Shown here piece after piece: positions 24,045 through 32,712 of a stretch of 63,863 nt of DNA. The stretch comes from a bacterium (lineage in GTDB: Bacteria > Planctomycetota > UBA8108 > UBA1146): the NCBI GenBank assembly GCA_029976805.1, contig JAPOLY010000006.1, positions 1 to 63,863 on the forward strand, given 5' to 3'. The position numbers and the translations under genes are program-made. How positions within the stretch are numbered: position 1 is the first letter of the stretch; each line of letters starts with the position of its first letter. The notes under the pieces were generated by a model. It saw only the letters and a list, made by a program, of their open reading frames with translations, had not been told where the DNA came from and did not search any database.

Positions 24045-25036
24045 ATCTCTCCTACCTGTTTTCCCGCTACGTTTGACACGCGAGGAGGATGATCGGTGAT
24101 CCACCGATCAAAAGTGGTTTCGTCGATCCAGTGAGCTCTTTTGAGAAGGTGCGGAATCACGTGGATCAGCCCTCGATCTGCGCCGTCGTGACTCTTGATC
24201 ACGAGTGATCCTTTTTTGCCCCAGATCACCATGACGCCTTCCGCCCCTTCCTTGGCCCGCAACTTTCCGGCCAGATAGGGTCTCCAGAGAAGTGGAAGCC
24301 GTCCCTCGCCACTGAATGCCTTGGGGTGGGAATCGATGGCATCGTGAACCCGTTGCACCCTGTTTTCCAGGCCACAACCTTTGAGAAAATCCGTGTGATG
24401 AAGTCGATGGAACGCCCTTGCGATCGAAAGTAAAGGCATGTGGTAAGTGGGTGCTCCACAGCCGTCAGTTCCGTAACGCTCCTCTGTGAGAACCTCACCA
24501 CTGAAGAGTTCAATCATTGCACGAATCGCGCGCTGAAGGGGATGCCTGAACTCAAGGTAGTCTGCCAAGTCGTACTGTTGCTGGATGGCCGCCAGCAACA
24601 TGCCGCTGTGCTTGCCTGAGCAATTGTTGCAGGTTGCGTCCAGAGGTTCCTTCTCCGTCAACATCCGCTGCCTCTGTCTGCGTGAGAAGGGCGCATGAAT
24701 ACCACACTTCAGATGACTGATGGAAAGATCACCCTTGGCGAGGAGGCCTCTGACAAGGTCCCTGTGCAGCTCTTCTCCCGCATGACTGGCACAAATCACG
24801 GCCAACTCGCGAGGTGTCAGTGTGTAAGCCTCATCGATTCCGGCACGCAGAAGAGAAAGGGCCTGAAAGGGTTTCGCAACAGAACGGAGAAATGTCCCCC
24901 TGTCGGCGGCTCCAAACAAGAGAGGGCTGCCACCATGGGGATACATGATCGCAGTGGCCGAATGGCGGGATTCTTCACAGGTCCCCCTGCCAACGATCGT
25001 TTGAATCTGGAATACGTTTTCAGTGTGACCGGCCAA
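23969..25036 (-). CDS. L-asparaginase II family protein
   Basis: 355 residues from TTG 25036 (GGAGG 5 nt upstream). It matches the thermolabile asparaginase family (PF06089-type): RSVAKPFQALSLL, TPRELAVICASHAGEELH, LKCGIHAPFSRRQ, NNCSGKHSGMLLA, YGTDGCGAPTYHMPLLSIARAF, and a later GVMVIWGKKGSLVIKSHDGADRG. It hydrolyses asparagine to aspartate in the cytoplasm, by family. It is convergent with the C4 protein gene and overlaps its tail by 76 nt. Confidence 0.9.
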   Translation of the reverse strand: MAGHTENVFQIQTIVGRGTCEESRHSATAIMYPHGGSPLLFGAADRGTFLRSVAKPFQALSLLRAGIDEAYTLTPRELAVICASHAGEELHRDLVRGLLAKGDLSISHLKCGIHAPFSRRQRQRMLTEKEPLDATCNNCSGKHSGMLLAAIQQQYDLADYLEFRHPLQRAIRAMIELFSGEVLTEERYGTDGCGAPTYHMPLLSIARAFHRLHHTDFLKGCGLENRVQRVHDAIDSHPKAFSGEGRLPLLWRPYLAGKLRAKEGAEGVMVIWGKKGSLVIKSHDGADRGLIHVIPHLLKRAHWIDETTFDRWITDHPPRVSNVAGKQVGEIYVEIPEPLELEDPLTSVPGMGLVR

Positions 25037-25053
25037 TAGAGCCTCCGCGGCGA

Positions 25054-27663
25054 TTACTCCCTGACCGGCTCCTCACTGACTTCTTCGACAGGGGCCGGAT
25101 CGGTTTCTTTTTCAATAGGCTCCGATCGAGCTTCCAGCGCATCGATACGGTTCAGTATAGTTTCCCGTTCAGATCGCTCTTCCGCTAGCACTCTTAGGCC
25201 CCGAATCAACTCTGCTTCCGCAGTTTCGAGACTGTTTTGTTCCAATTGATCCAATAACCATGTCCACGGATCCCTGGAGAAATAGCTTTTCACTGCGGGA
25301 ACACCACTCTCGGTGGTGACGGCCTCGAGATAGACCGTGAAAGACTGGATGATTCTGGGAGCTGCGCCTGCCCCCAATGCTTCGGAGACCACTGCCCGTC
25401 CATCGATTTCTCTGGCCAGTTGGCGTAAACGGGCGACCGCTTCTGCATGGGAACCTGTGACGGGCTCGCTACCGATCAACGCCAGTGAATCGACCAGTTC
25501 CTGTTTCATGTCATTCCAGGCAACATCGTCAGCAGCCGCTTCCGACTGAATTCCAGCAGAGGTCCGTGCCAGATAATCCTGAACAAGGACTTCGAACCGC
25601 CTGGCCTGCAGTTGAATCCAACGCTGGAATCTCTGTGGATCACGATCGCGGAGATCGGTCGGCTGTACCTTCGCCCGCAGCAGGTCAATCAGCGAAGAGG
25701 ATTCCAGAAGTTTTGATCCCCAGGGATTCAGCTCGCCTTCGTCGTTGAGCAGGAAAACCTGGGCCAACTGCAAGGATTCATCTCCCACGACCTGTGTCGT
25801 CGCCAATTTGAGAGCGGACTCCCGGAGCGTATCGGAGGGTGAAATCTCTCCAAGAATCCTGACGATTCCACTCACGGCCTCACTTCCGCCAATCGAGCCA
25901 ATCATTGCCAGAGCAGCTCCGCGTTCCGCCTCACTCTCACCGGCCCCTTGCAGGACCATCGAGACGAGGATGGGAATCCCCTCCGGAACACCCAGTCGTC
26001 CGATGCCATTGATGGCCAATGAGCGAATGTTGGACTCTTTCGTCGCTTTGATCAGTTCATCGTAATACTGCAAAACCTGGCCCACAGAAGACTGCGGTAC
26101 CTGACCATAGACCAGAGCTTCCAGGACCACTGCTCCCAGAGGCGGACTCAGTCGGGCAACACGGAAGAGAATGCCCACCGTGTTTTCAGAGAACCCGATG
26201 GTTCGGGCAGCCCCTACCAATCGCCGGATTTCAGCACCGTCGACTTTTTTATCCACCCCCGGAATAAACCGGATGATGGCGGTATCCACTTCGTCGGAGA
26301 CAGGAGCACGCAAGGCCATCGCGGTACTCAAGGCCTCCCGAGCCAATCTTCGGGATCCGTTGGTCAGATCCGGGTTCAATCGGGAGATGTGGAATCGAAG
26401 GATCTGAACCAGATCCGATTCCTCCCTGAAATCTTCAAATTCCCTCAGGGCAGAGAGGCTCAATAGTGCGAGTTGCTGAAAGCGGGCAGTACTTCTGGCG
26501 GTGTTGGAACCCTCCTGAAGTACCGAGATCAAACGCTCGACGATGGGCCGAAAGAGGCGAACCCGGTTTTCACTTCCGCCGTTCGAGTCAGAGGAGGAAT
26601 ATTCCTTGGAAAATTCACCGGCTCGGCTGATCGCTGCAGACCGGATTCGATGGGTCTCGGCATTCGACATCGATTCGATCAGCCAATTCAGGTATCGCTC
26701 AGGGTTGCTTCCGGCGCGGAGATATTGATCCGCACGATTCCACATCGCCAATTCCCGCTCCTGGCCGGCCTCTTCAGTCCTTGCAACGATGCCATCCAGA
26801 ATCGGCAAATCACCATTGGCGTCCCACCAGGCAATCCAGCCCGCCTGATCGAGTTCCAGTTTCATGAACTCGCCCAATGACGACAAGATCGTTGGTGCAG
26901 CAGTTTCAGCAGAATCGCGCAGTCGATCAATGGCCGCCTCGATCACCGCTCGGGGGTCACCCACGGTCAAAACGTCAAAGAGACGTGCCACCTGCAGCGG
27001 GTCCGTGGCCACTCGAAACTCCGTGATCAATCGGTCTCGAACCACTTCATCCAGAGACCATTTGCGAAAACTGTTTTCGACTTCCTCAAGGAAGGGCCAA
27101 TTCGCTTCCTGCCTCAGCAAAACGGTCAGAATCAGAATCCCGGTGTTGCTGTTCGTGATCAGTTCATCCTGAAGGATTAATCGGGTGCGCACAGGATTTT
27201 CCAGTGCACGATCCGTCAGCATTTCAAGAATCAGGGGGTTAATCCATTGAGGTGGGTCTTCCCGCTCCAAACGGGCTCCAAGAAGCGTCATCGCCCGAAC
27301 CCAGTCAGAGGTTTCAGAAGAATCGAAGAAGCTGCGAACCTTTTTGAGCAACTGCTGGTCAGGATCTTCTTCGACTACAGGATCCTGGGGATCCTGCTTT
27401 TGACCCGACTCCACTGAGGGGATTGTGACCGGTGGATCCTGGACTTCCTGACTCTGGATCTCCTCGACAGGCAGAGCCTTCGCCGGTTCCACCTTGACGG
27501 GTGTCTCAAGGGAGACACCGTCGGCGGGTTCCTGAGAATACGAATGATTCGAAACCGAAATCAGTCCGAGGATCGAGAACACGTTCAGGAAAATGATCCA
27601 GAGCAAGAACACCCCGGGCACCGGTGCGCTTCTCTCTGACCTGGAATTACCCTTGTCATCCAT
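25054..27663 (-). CDS. Large membrane-anchored or exported alpha-solenoid-like protein of unknown function
   Basis: 869 residues from ATG 27663 (AAAGGAA upstream; the frame is open to 27708). A single hydrophobic segment at about residues 20-40 (FLLWIIFLNVFSILGLISV) is a signal anchor or signal peptide. A Pro/Glu/Val/Gln-rich linker spans about 45-110. The rest is helical with HEAT-like units, such as IRSLAINGIGRLGVPEGIPILVSMV in two adjoining stretches and ERGAALAMIGSIGGSEAVSGI. The C-terminus is acidic (PVEEVSEEPVRE). HEAT repeats usually act as protein-binding scaffolds; the partner is unknown. Confidence 0.7.
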   Translation of the reverse strand: MDDKGNSRSERSAPVPGVFLLWIIFLNVFSILGLISVSNHSYSQEPADGVSLETPVKVEPAKALPVEEIQSQEVQDPPVTIPSVESGQKQDPQDPVVEEDPDQQLLKKVRSFFDSSETSDWVRAMTLLGARLEREDPPQWINPLILEMLTDRALENPVRTRLILQDELITNSNTGILILTVLLRQEANWPFLEEVENSFRKWSLDEVVRDRLITEFRVATDPLQVARLFDVLTVGDPRAVIEAAIDRLRDSAETAAPTILSSLGEFMKLELDQAGWIAWWDANGDLPILDGIVARTEEAGQERELAMWNRADQYLRAGSNPERYLNWLIESMSNAETHRIRSAAISRAGEFSKEYSSSDSNGGSENRVRLFRPIVERLISVLQEGSNTARSTARFQQLALLSLSALREFEDFREESDLVQILRFHISRLNPDLTNGSRRLAREALSTAMALRAPVSDEVDTAIIRFIPGVDKKVDGAEIRRLVGAARTIGFSENTVGILFRVARLSPPLGAVVLEALVYGQVPQSSVGQVLQYYDELIKATKESNIRSLAINGIGRLGVPEGIPILVSMVLQGAGESEAERGAALAMIGSIGGSEAVSGIVRILGEISPSDTLRESALKLATTQVVGDESLQLAQVFLLNDEGELNPWGSKLLESSSLIDLLRAKVQPTDLRDRDPQRFQRWIQLQARRFEVLVQDYLARTSAGIQSEAAADDVAWNDMKQELVDSLALIGSEPVTGSHAEAVARLRQLAREIDGRAVVSEALGAGAAPRIIQSFTVYLEAVTTESGVPAVKSYFSRDPWTWLLDQLEQNSLETAEAELIRGLRVLAEERSERETILNRIDALEARSEPIEKETDPAPVEEVSEEPVRE

Positions 27664-27761
27664 CGATCGGATTCCTTTGATCGACAAAATCTTCCCCCTG
27701 AACTTCACTCGCTTGTGCCCTATCCTCTTGTGCCAGTCATCGGATTCCGAAAGGTCGATCC

Positions 27762-27784
27762 CTGAATCCCGAAGGGGGATTCAG
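27762..27784. repeat. 9-bp inverted repeat in the spoVG to repeat-protein gap
   Basis: CTGAATCCC and GGGATTCAG flank a 5-nt loop. No T-run follows on either strand, so it is a weak terminator candidate for spoVG at most. The 263-nt gap around it holds no gene that I can support. Confidence 0.4.
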
Positions 27785-27926
27785 AAGCAAACCCATGCTG
27801 AGAGAGAGACGGCGCCGCCAGTGGAAACGTGCCCCAGAAACACGAAGGTTCCTGAAACCCTGCTCAAGCATGAACAGTGTACTCCCTGACAGGGATCTTG
27901 ACTGCCTGATTCTCCGAAGAACCTGA

Positions 27927-28508
27927 TTAGAAAATGCCGGTACTGAAATTGTCATCCGGAGGAGGCATCAACTCTTCCGTCTCTTCCGATTCCGGCTTGT
28001 TGAGGAATTCAGCTTCGGAAGCTCTCTCGCGCTCCACATCCTCCAGGGGGCCCCGGGGTGCAGGCTGCTGGTGGCGTTCACGTTCCGGGGCTCGATTATT
28101 CTGCCTCTCGGTGGAGCGCTCCTCCTCGAAGTCATCCTCTTCGTCGAGGAAATTTTCATAGGCATCCAAAACCGAATCCTGAATCTCTTCACGGAATTCG
28201 GTCACGATGGGGTGGGCGATGTCTGCGTGCAGTTTGCTACGTCCCTGCTCGACCTGATCAGAAAGAGAGCGATCGATGGAATTCCCACACTGATTGCAAT
28301 AGTTACTGCGAACCACGTTTTTGAAATTGCACCCGGGACAACGAACCGTCAACTTCCGGCTCGGCATGGCTATGAACAGGCCCTTACTTCCTTCGATCAC
28401 GCGAATATCACGGACGACAAAACAATTATCGAATGTGACGCTGCAAAAAGCCTTGAGCTTGTCTTCCTTGGATCCCGCGGGACTGACTCGAATTTCAGTA
28501 ATTTCCAA
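27927..28508 (-). CDS. spoVG: SpoVG family protein with an internal four-cysteine zinc-finger insertion
   Basis: 193 residues. The N-terminus is clearly Spo[45 protein letters not shown], and later [22 protein letters not shown]. Between SRK and DIAHPI, where SpoVG has about ten residues, there are about 45 residues holding [11 protein letters not shown] and YCNQCGNSI, a CxxC-x12-CxxC zinc ribbon. The last 75 residues are an acidic, disordered tail ([25 protein letters not shown]). SpoVG proteins bind nucleic acid and act as regulators in Firmicutes; the zinc insert may add to that. It lies downstream of ispE, as in Bacillus. Confidence 0.9.
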   Translation of the reverse strand: MEITEIRVSPAGSKEDKLKAFCSVTFDNCFVVRDIRVIEGSKGLFIAMPSRKLTVRCPGCNFKNVVRSNYCNQCGNSIDRSLSDQVEQGRSKLHADIAHPIVTEFREEIQDSVLDAYENFLDEEDDFEEERSTERQNNRAPERERHQQPAPRGPLEDVERERASEAEFLNKPESEETEELMPPPDDNFSTGIF

Positions 28509-28630
28509 GGGGCCTCACCTTCCTGTCTCCGACCGAACTGGTGGTCAACAAATTTGCAGGGCCAGTAAGTCTCAAAGAGCCGAGAAGACCGGGGTCTCAG
28601 CGACTCATTCCATGGCCAGGGGAAGACTTG

Positions 28631-29581
28631 TCAGGAACCGGTCAGCAACGAAACCACATGGATCTCGTCACCATGAATACCGTCAACTGAGGCGTCATCT
28701 CCCGCCCGGAATCTGGAAGCGATCAACCCTCTCAGAAGGGTGGCATCCGCCTCAGAAGCTTCAGGGCCAGTAGCAAAAATGACAAAACCAGAGCCACTTC
28801 CGGTCATGATCCAGCGACCGGAAAAATGATCTTCCAGCAGATCGGAGATCTGGGCGATTCTGGGATCCAGCAGCCTCGCTCCATCAAGGAGTCGATTGAA
28901 CAGATGCTGGAATCCTTCCTGCCCATGCCGGAAGTTCTTTATATTGAAATTGCGACACATATGGCCAGATGTCAAGAGACCGCTCAACTGCTGATAGACC
29001 TCCGCAGTACTGAGACCAAAGCCTGGATACCAGATGCACGCATGGGGAGAGAGTCCCGTAAACAAAGGCTCCTGTACGGCTTCGAGAATTTCTCCGCGAC
29101 CACGAACCACTGAAGGCCCATCTCCCAGAAAAAAGGAAATATCAGAACCCAGTGCCTCCGCATCCGCTAACACCCCTGTCCATCCACGGGGATCAGGATA
29201 CTGCCGATGGAGGCACTTCAGGATGGCTGCCGCATTTCCGCTTCCTCCACCCAAACCCGCCTGCGCCGGAATCCTTTTGATCAATTCCAACTGTACTGGG
29301 GGAATGGGTCGACTCTGGCGAGCGAGATGAAGAGCTTTGAGAACCAGATTGGAAGGGTCCGCAGGGGCTCCCCCTTCCGGTACTTCCAGCAGATCTTCCG
29401 GGGCGTCGAATGTCAGGGAGAGGTGATCCACCAACGTGGTCGGCACCATCAATGAGACCAGTTCATGAAAGCCATCGTCACGGCGCCCCAGTATTTCCAG
29501 CCACAGATTGATCTTTGCTGGGGAGGTGACGGTGAGTGTGTGTTCAGATTCTTTCACCACCGGAATCATGGGGGCATTCAT
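28631..29581 (-). CDS. ispE: 4-diphosphocytidyl-2-C-methyl-D-erythritol kinase (IspE)
   Basis: 316 residues from ATG 29581, which overlaps the panC stop (ATGA) and has GGAGTG upstream. GHMP kinase of the non-mevalonate isoprenoid pathway. Signatures: SPAKINLWLEILGRRDDGFHEL, the ATP-binding loop IPAQAGLGGGSGNAAA, the catalytic-base region LGSDISFFLGDGPSVVRGRGE, and near the C-terminus MTGSGSGFVIFA. Slightly longer than E. coli IspE (283). It sits between panC and spoVG on the same strand. Confidence 0.94.
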   Translation of the reverse strand: MNAPMIPVVKESEHTLTVTSPAKINLWLEILGRRDDGFHELVSLMVPTTLVDHLSLTFDAPEDLLEVPEGGAPADPSNLVLKALHLARQSRPIPPVQLELIKRIPAQAGLGGGSGNAAAILKCLHRQYPDPRGWTGVLADAEALGSDISFFLGDGPSVVRGRGEILEAVQEPLFTGLSPHACIWYPGFGLSTAEVYQQLSGLLTSGHMCRNFNIKNFRHGQEGFQHLFNRLLDGARLLDPRIAQISDLLEDHFSGRWIMTGSGSGFVIFATGPEASEADATLLRGLIASRFRAGDDASVDGIHGDEIHVVSLLTGS

Positions 29582-30471
29582 GAAAGACACTCCAGAGTGA
29601 TGTTGTCGATCAGGCGCACTTCACCGGCACGGGCTGCAATGCACACCGCCACATCACCGGTGGCTTCCTCTCCCTCAATCGGGGAAAGGTCGTTGCGGTC
29701 GACCAACTCGAGGTACTCCAGTTCCAGACCGGGATCGAGGATTTCAAAAGCCCCTTTCACCAGAGTCTGGACCTTGCGTTCTCCCCCACACCATGACTCC
29801 TCGATGGCAAACAGTGCCTTTGAAAGACTGAGAGCGCGTTGCCGGTCCTCGGGGGTCAGTCGAACGTTTCGGCTCGACATCGCCAATCCGTCGCCCTCTC
29901 GTACCAACGGACAGCGAACGATTTCGGTATCCACATGCAGATCAGCCACCATTCGTTCAATAATGGTCACCTGCTGAAGATCCTTCTCGCCAAAGAAGGC
30001 CTTTGTCGGTTGGAACAACTGAAAAAGCTTGAGCACGATGAGGCAGACTCCACCGAAGTGATGGGGTCTGGATTTTCCGCAAAGACGATCGGACAGCGCC
30101 GGTACCTCAACGATGGTGGCGAATCCGGAGGGATACAGGTCCAGAGAATTCCCCAGCCAGACCAGATCGACACCTTCCTTTTCCGCCAGTTGGAGATCGG
30201 AATCCAGCGTCCTCGGATAGGAGTCCAGATCCTCTCCCGGTGCAAATTGGGTCGGATTGACGAAGATGGTCAACGCCACGACGTCACACTCCTGGCGAGC
30301 CTGACGAATCAGGGACAAATGACCTTCGTGGAGAGCCCCCATTGTCGGAACGAGTCCAATGACCTTGTCCGAATCCTGTGATTTTCGCCATTTTTGCAGT
30401 TCTGCCACAATGCCGGTAGATGACGGCATTTTCTTTTCAGACTCTTGCAGATCTGCGCCGATGATCTGCAT
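29578..30471 (-). CDS. panC: Pantothenate synthetase (PanC)
   Basis: 297 residues from ATG 30471, overlapping the folK stop (AAGGGGA upstream). It joins pantoate and beta-alanine using ATP. Signatures: GLVPTMGALHEGHLSLIRQAR (split here as GLVPTMGALHEG then HLSLI), TIFVNPTQFAPGEDL, FFGEKDLQQV, and REGDGLAMSSRNVRL. These include the HxGH-type nucleotidyl-binding site and the KMSKS-like region. Normal length for the family plus about 15 extra N-terminal residues; an ATG at the 15th codon is another possible start. Confidence 0.94.
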   Translation of the reverse strand: MQIIGADLQESEKKMPSSTGIVAELQKWRKSQDSDKVIGLVPTMGALHEGHLSLIRQARQECDVVALTIFVNPTQFAPGEDLDSYPRTLDSDLQLAEKEGVDLVWLGNSLDLYPSGFATIVEVPALSDRLCGKSRPHHFGGVCLIVLKLFQLFQPTKAFFGEKDLQQVTIIERMVADLHVDTEIVRCPLVREGDGLAMSSRNVRLTPEDRQRALSLSKALFAIEESWCGGERKVQTLVKGAFEILDPGLELEYLELVDRNDLSPIEGEEATGDVAVCIAARAGEVRLIDNITLECLS

Positions 30472-30950
30472 CACGCAGTCCCCTTCAACGAAGAGGGCAA
30501 GGCAGCCAGCAAGTCGCCCACAGACCGGCCAAAAACTGGTACCACAAAGTCCGGCTCGAGATCCGCCCACGGTGCGAGGACGAAACTTCTTTCAGCCAAT
30601 CTGGGATGAGGGATCGTCAGCTTCGGCTCCGACACCTGCTGATCACCAAAGGTCAGAATATCGATATCGATACTCCGTGGCCCCCACTGCTCCATTCTTT
30701 CCCGCCCCATTTGCAATTCGATCCCCAGACAGATCTGCAAGGCTTCCAGAGCACCCACAGAAGATTCACCCCGGATAACCTGATTGAGATATCTTCCTTG
30801 CGGAGGACCGACAGGTTCGGTTTCGTGAATGGGAGAACAGCAAAGATTTGTGAGCAGTCGCTCTTCGATCAACTCCCTCGCCTGCTGTAACAAACGCTCC
30901 CGGTCACCAAGGTTGGAACCCAATGCGAGCCTGACGGGGGAGAGTTTCAT
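30471..30950 (-). CDS. folK: 2-amino-4-hydroxy-6-hydroxymethyldihydropteridine pyrophosphokinase (HPPK)
   Basis: 159 residues. Folate pathway kinase that pyrophosphorylates hydroxymethyl-dihydropterin. Seen: VRLALGSNLGDRERLL, the substrate stretch ETEPVGPPQGRYLNQV, IELQMGRER, the family signature WGPRSIDIDILTFGD, and IPHPRLAERSFVLAPWADL. ATGA overlap with pssA upstream, and its stop overlaps the panC start. A vitamin-synthesis operon segment. Confidence 0.95.
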   Translation of the reverse strand: MKLSPVRLALGSNLGDRERLLQQARELIEERLLTNLCCSPIHETEPVGPPQGRYLNQVIRGESSVGALEALQICLGIELQMGRERMEQWGPRSIDIDILTFGDQQVSEPKLTIPHPRLAERSFVLAPWADLEPDFVVPVFGRSVGDLLAALPSSLKGTA

Positions 30951-31849
30951 TCCGACTCCGGATCAGACGCGGCTGAAGAAGACAGGTTCTCATCTTCCAC
31001 TGACTTCTTGCGCGAAAATGGTCTCCACAGGAATGCAAGAATTGGCGAGATTCCATAAATCACGAATCCGAAAAGAATCACCGGTTCGGCAAAGAAAACC
31101 AGCAACGTTGCTCCGAAGACCATACTGGTGAAACGATCGAAGTTCATCCCCCGACGCATTAGAACCGTGCCCATGTGGGTGTAGCAGATCCGTTGCGACA
31201 CCATCAGGTATCCCAGCACAAAACAGGTCACCGGAAGATAGGAAGTCATCCCCTGAGTGAACAGGTCCACCCAGCCAGGTTTCTCTACAGCCAACAGCTT
31301 CAGATCCCATGACTGCCAATCCCGTAACCAGAAAAAACAGATGACCAGACCTGCGACCACTCCCGCAGCTCCCGGTGTGGGAAGACCCACGAAGGCTTCG
31401 GCTTCATCGGGATCATCCTTCTCCGCCTTGACGGAGTTGAAGCGAGCGAGACGAAGCAAGGCACCCAGGAAATAGGCCAACGAGAAGAGCCACATCATTC
31501 TGCCGAGCGGAGTCACGAAGTCATTGGCTTCTGAATGATGGAACATCGCCAGAGCAAGGCCTGCAGGGGCCAATCCGAAACTGACCAGATCCGCCAGAGA
31601 ATCCAGCTGTGCACCCAGAGTGGTTCCACCACCGGTAACGCGGGCTACCTTGCCATCAAAGACATCGAAGAGCATGCCTGCGAGAATAAACCAGGCCGCT
31701 TTCTCGAGTCGTTCGAGGGGATCAGATGACCCCCCCTCGAGGCTTCCGGCGATCAGGGTCAGTGCAATGAAGCCACAAACGGCATTGCACAATGTGATCA
31801 TGTTGGGAATAAAGGCGACTCGCCTCGCTGTCTCATTCGACCCAATCAC
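30947..31849 (-). CDS. pssA: CDP-diacylglycerol-serine O-phosphatidyltransferase
   Basis: 300 residues if started at GTG 31849, which overlaps the psd end by 17 nt; the frame is open to 31951, so the start is uncertain. The CDP-alcohol phosphotransferase motif D-G-x2-A-R-x8-G-x3-D-x3-D is present as DGKVARVTGGGTTLGAQLDS with LAD following. About eight hydrophobic helices follow. It makes phosphatidylserine in the inner membrane, which the psd product then decarboxylates. The psd-pssA order is common in bacteria. The C-terminus is short, charged and Ser-rich. Confidence 0.92.
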   Translation of the reverse strand: MIGSNETARRVAFIPNMITLCNAVCGFIALTLIAGSLEGGSSDPLERLEKAAWFILAGMLFDVFDGKVARVTGGGTTLGAQLDSLADLVSFGLAPAGLALAMFHHSEANDFVTPLGRMMWLFSLAYFLGALLRLARFNSVKAEKDDPDEAEAFVGLPTPGAAGVVAGLVICFFWLRDWQSWDLKLLAVEKPGWVDLFTQGMTSYLPVTCFVLGYLMVSQRICYTHMGTVLMRRGMNFDRFTSMVFGATLLVFFAEPVILFGFVIYGISPILAFLWRPFSRKKSVEDENLSSSAASDPESE

Positions 31850-32561
31850 CCAGCACCGTCTTTCCGCCGTGAACCTTGTCTCCAACTTTGACCGCAGACT
31901 TGAAAGCCACACCATCCCGCGCGGGAATAATGATCTCAGTCTGGGATCCAAAACGAATCATGCCAAAATCGAATCCCCGCTTCACCGACTCACCCACTTC
32001 CAGAGGGCAAACGATGCGTCGGGCAATCAATCCGGCAATCTGACGAACGAGGATGGGAACACCCGAGGTGCTTCGAAGGCCTATTTCCTGGCGTTCGTTA
32101 ACCTCCCGGGCCTCTGCTCCCACCGCATTGCGAAACTCACCGGGGATATAACGCAAATGCTCGATCTCTCCATCCACGGGAATGCGATTCACATGGACAT
32201 TGAAGACGGACAAAAAGATGTGGATTCTCAGGGCTTGCCCATCGACATAGTTTTCGTCGTCGACCACATCGACTCCGATGACCTTGCCATCCGCAGGAGA
32301 AATTGGTTGATCCCCTTCCGGGGCAACCCTGCAGGGATTGCGGAAGAAGTTCAGGCAGAAAAGCCACAAACCGCCGAACAGCGCCCAACCGCCTATGCGA
32401 ACCTGCTCATTTTGCAGGAGAATCAAAGACAGGGATCCAGCGACACAGAAAAATGTGATCCAAGCGATGACAGGGGTGCCATGCCGGGTCAGTCGATTAC
32501 CGAACCAACCCCTTGCGGAGCTGCGATTTCCGGATGTGGTTTCGCTCACTTCAGTTTCCAA
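31833..32561 (-). CDS. psd: Phosphatidylserine decarboxylase, short (PSD-A-like) type
   Basis: 242 residues. One or two N-terminal transmembrane helices (VIAWITFFCVAGSLSLILL and WALFGGLWLFCLNFF) are followed by FRNPCR, ISPADGKVIGVDVV, the HIFLSVFNVHVNR segment with family His residues, and near the C-terminus IRFGSQTEIIIP. In that last motif GS is the self-cleavage site whose Ser becomes the pyruvoyl group. The length suits the short class that forms alpha and beta chains. It makes phosphatidylethanolamine. First gene of the leftward lipid-vitamin run. Confidence 0.94.
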   Translation of the reverse strand: METEVSETTSGNRSSARGWFGNRLTRHGTPVIAWITFFCVAGSLSLILLQNEQVRIGGWALFGGLWLFCLNFFRNPCRVAPEGDQPISPADGKVIGVDVVDDENYVDGQALRIHIFLSVFNVHVNRIPVDGEIEHLRYIPGEFRNAVGAEAREVNERQEIGLRSTSGVPILVRQIAGLIARRIVCPLEVGESVKRGFDFGMIRFGSQTEIIIPARDGVAFKSAVKVGDKVHGGKTVLGDWVE

Positions 32562-32712
32562 TCTAGAAACTCCTGACTGCCCGATCGGTTGACATGTGGG
32601 GTCCCGGACAAGGACAATCCACTGCCTCCATCGTGAAGCATCCCGAAGGTGGAGGCAACTGACCCGAAGAAGTGGGAATCGGCATTTTCCGGCCGCTGGA
32701 ATGGAAGATCAG

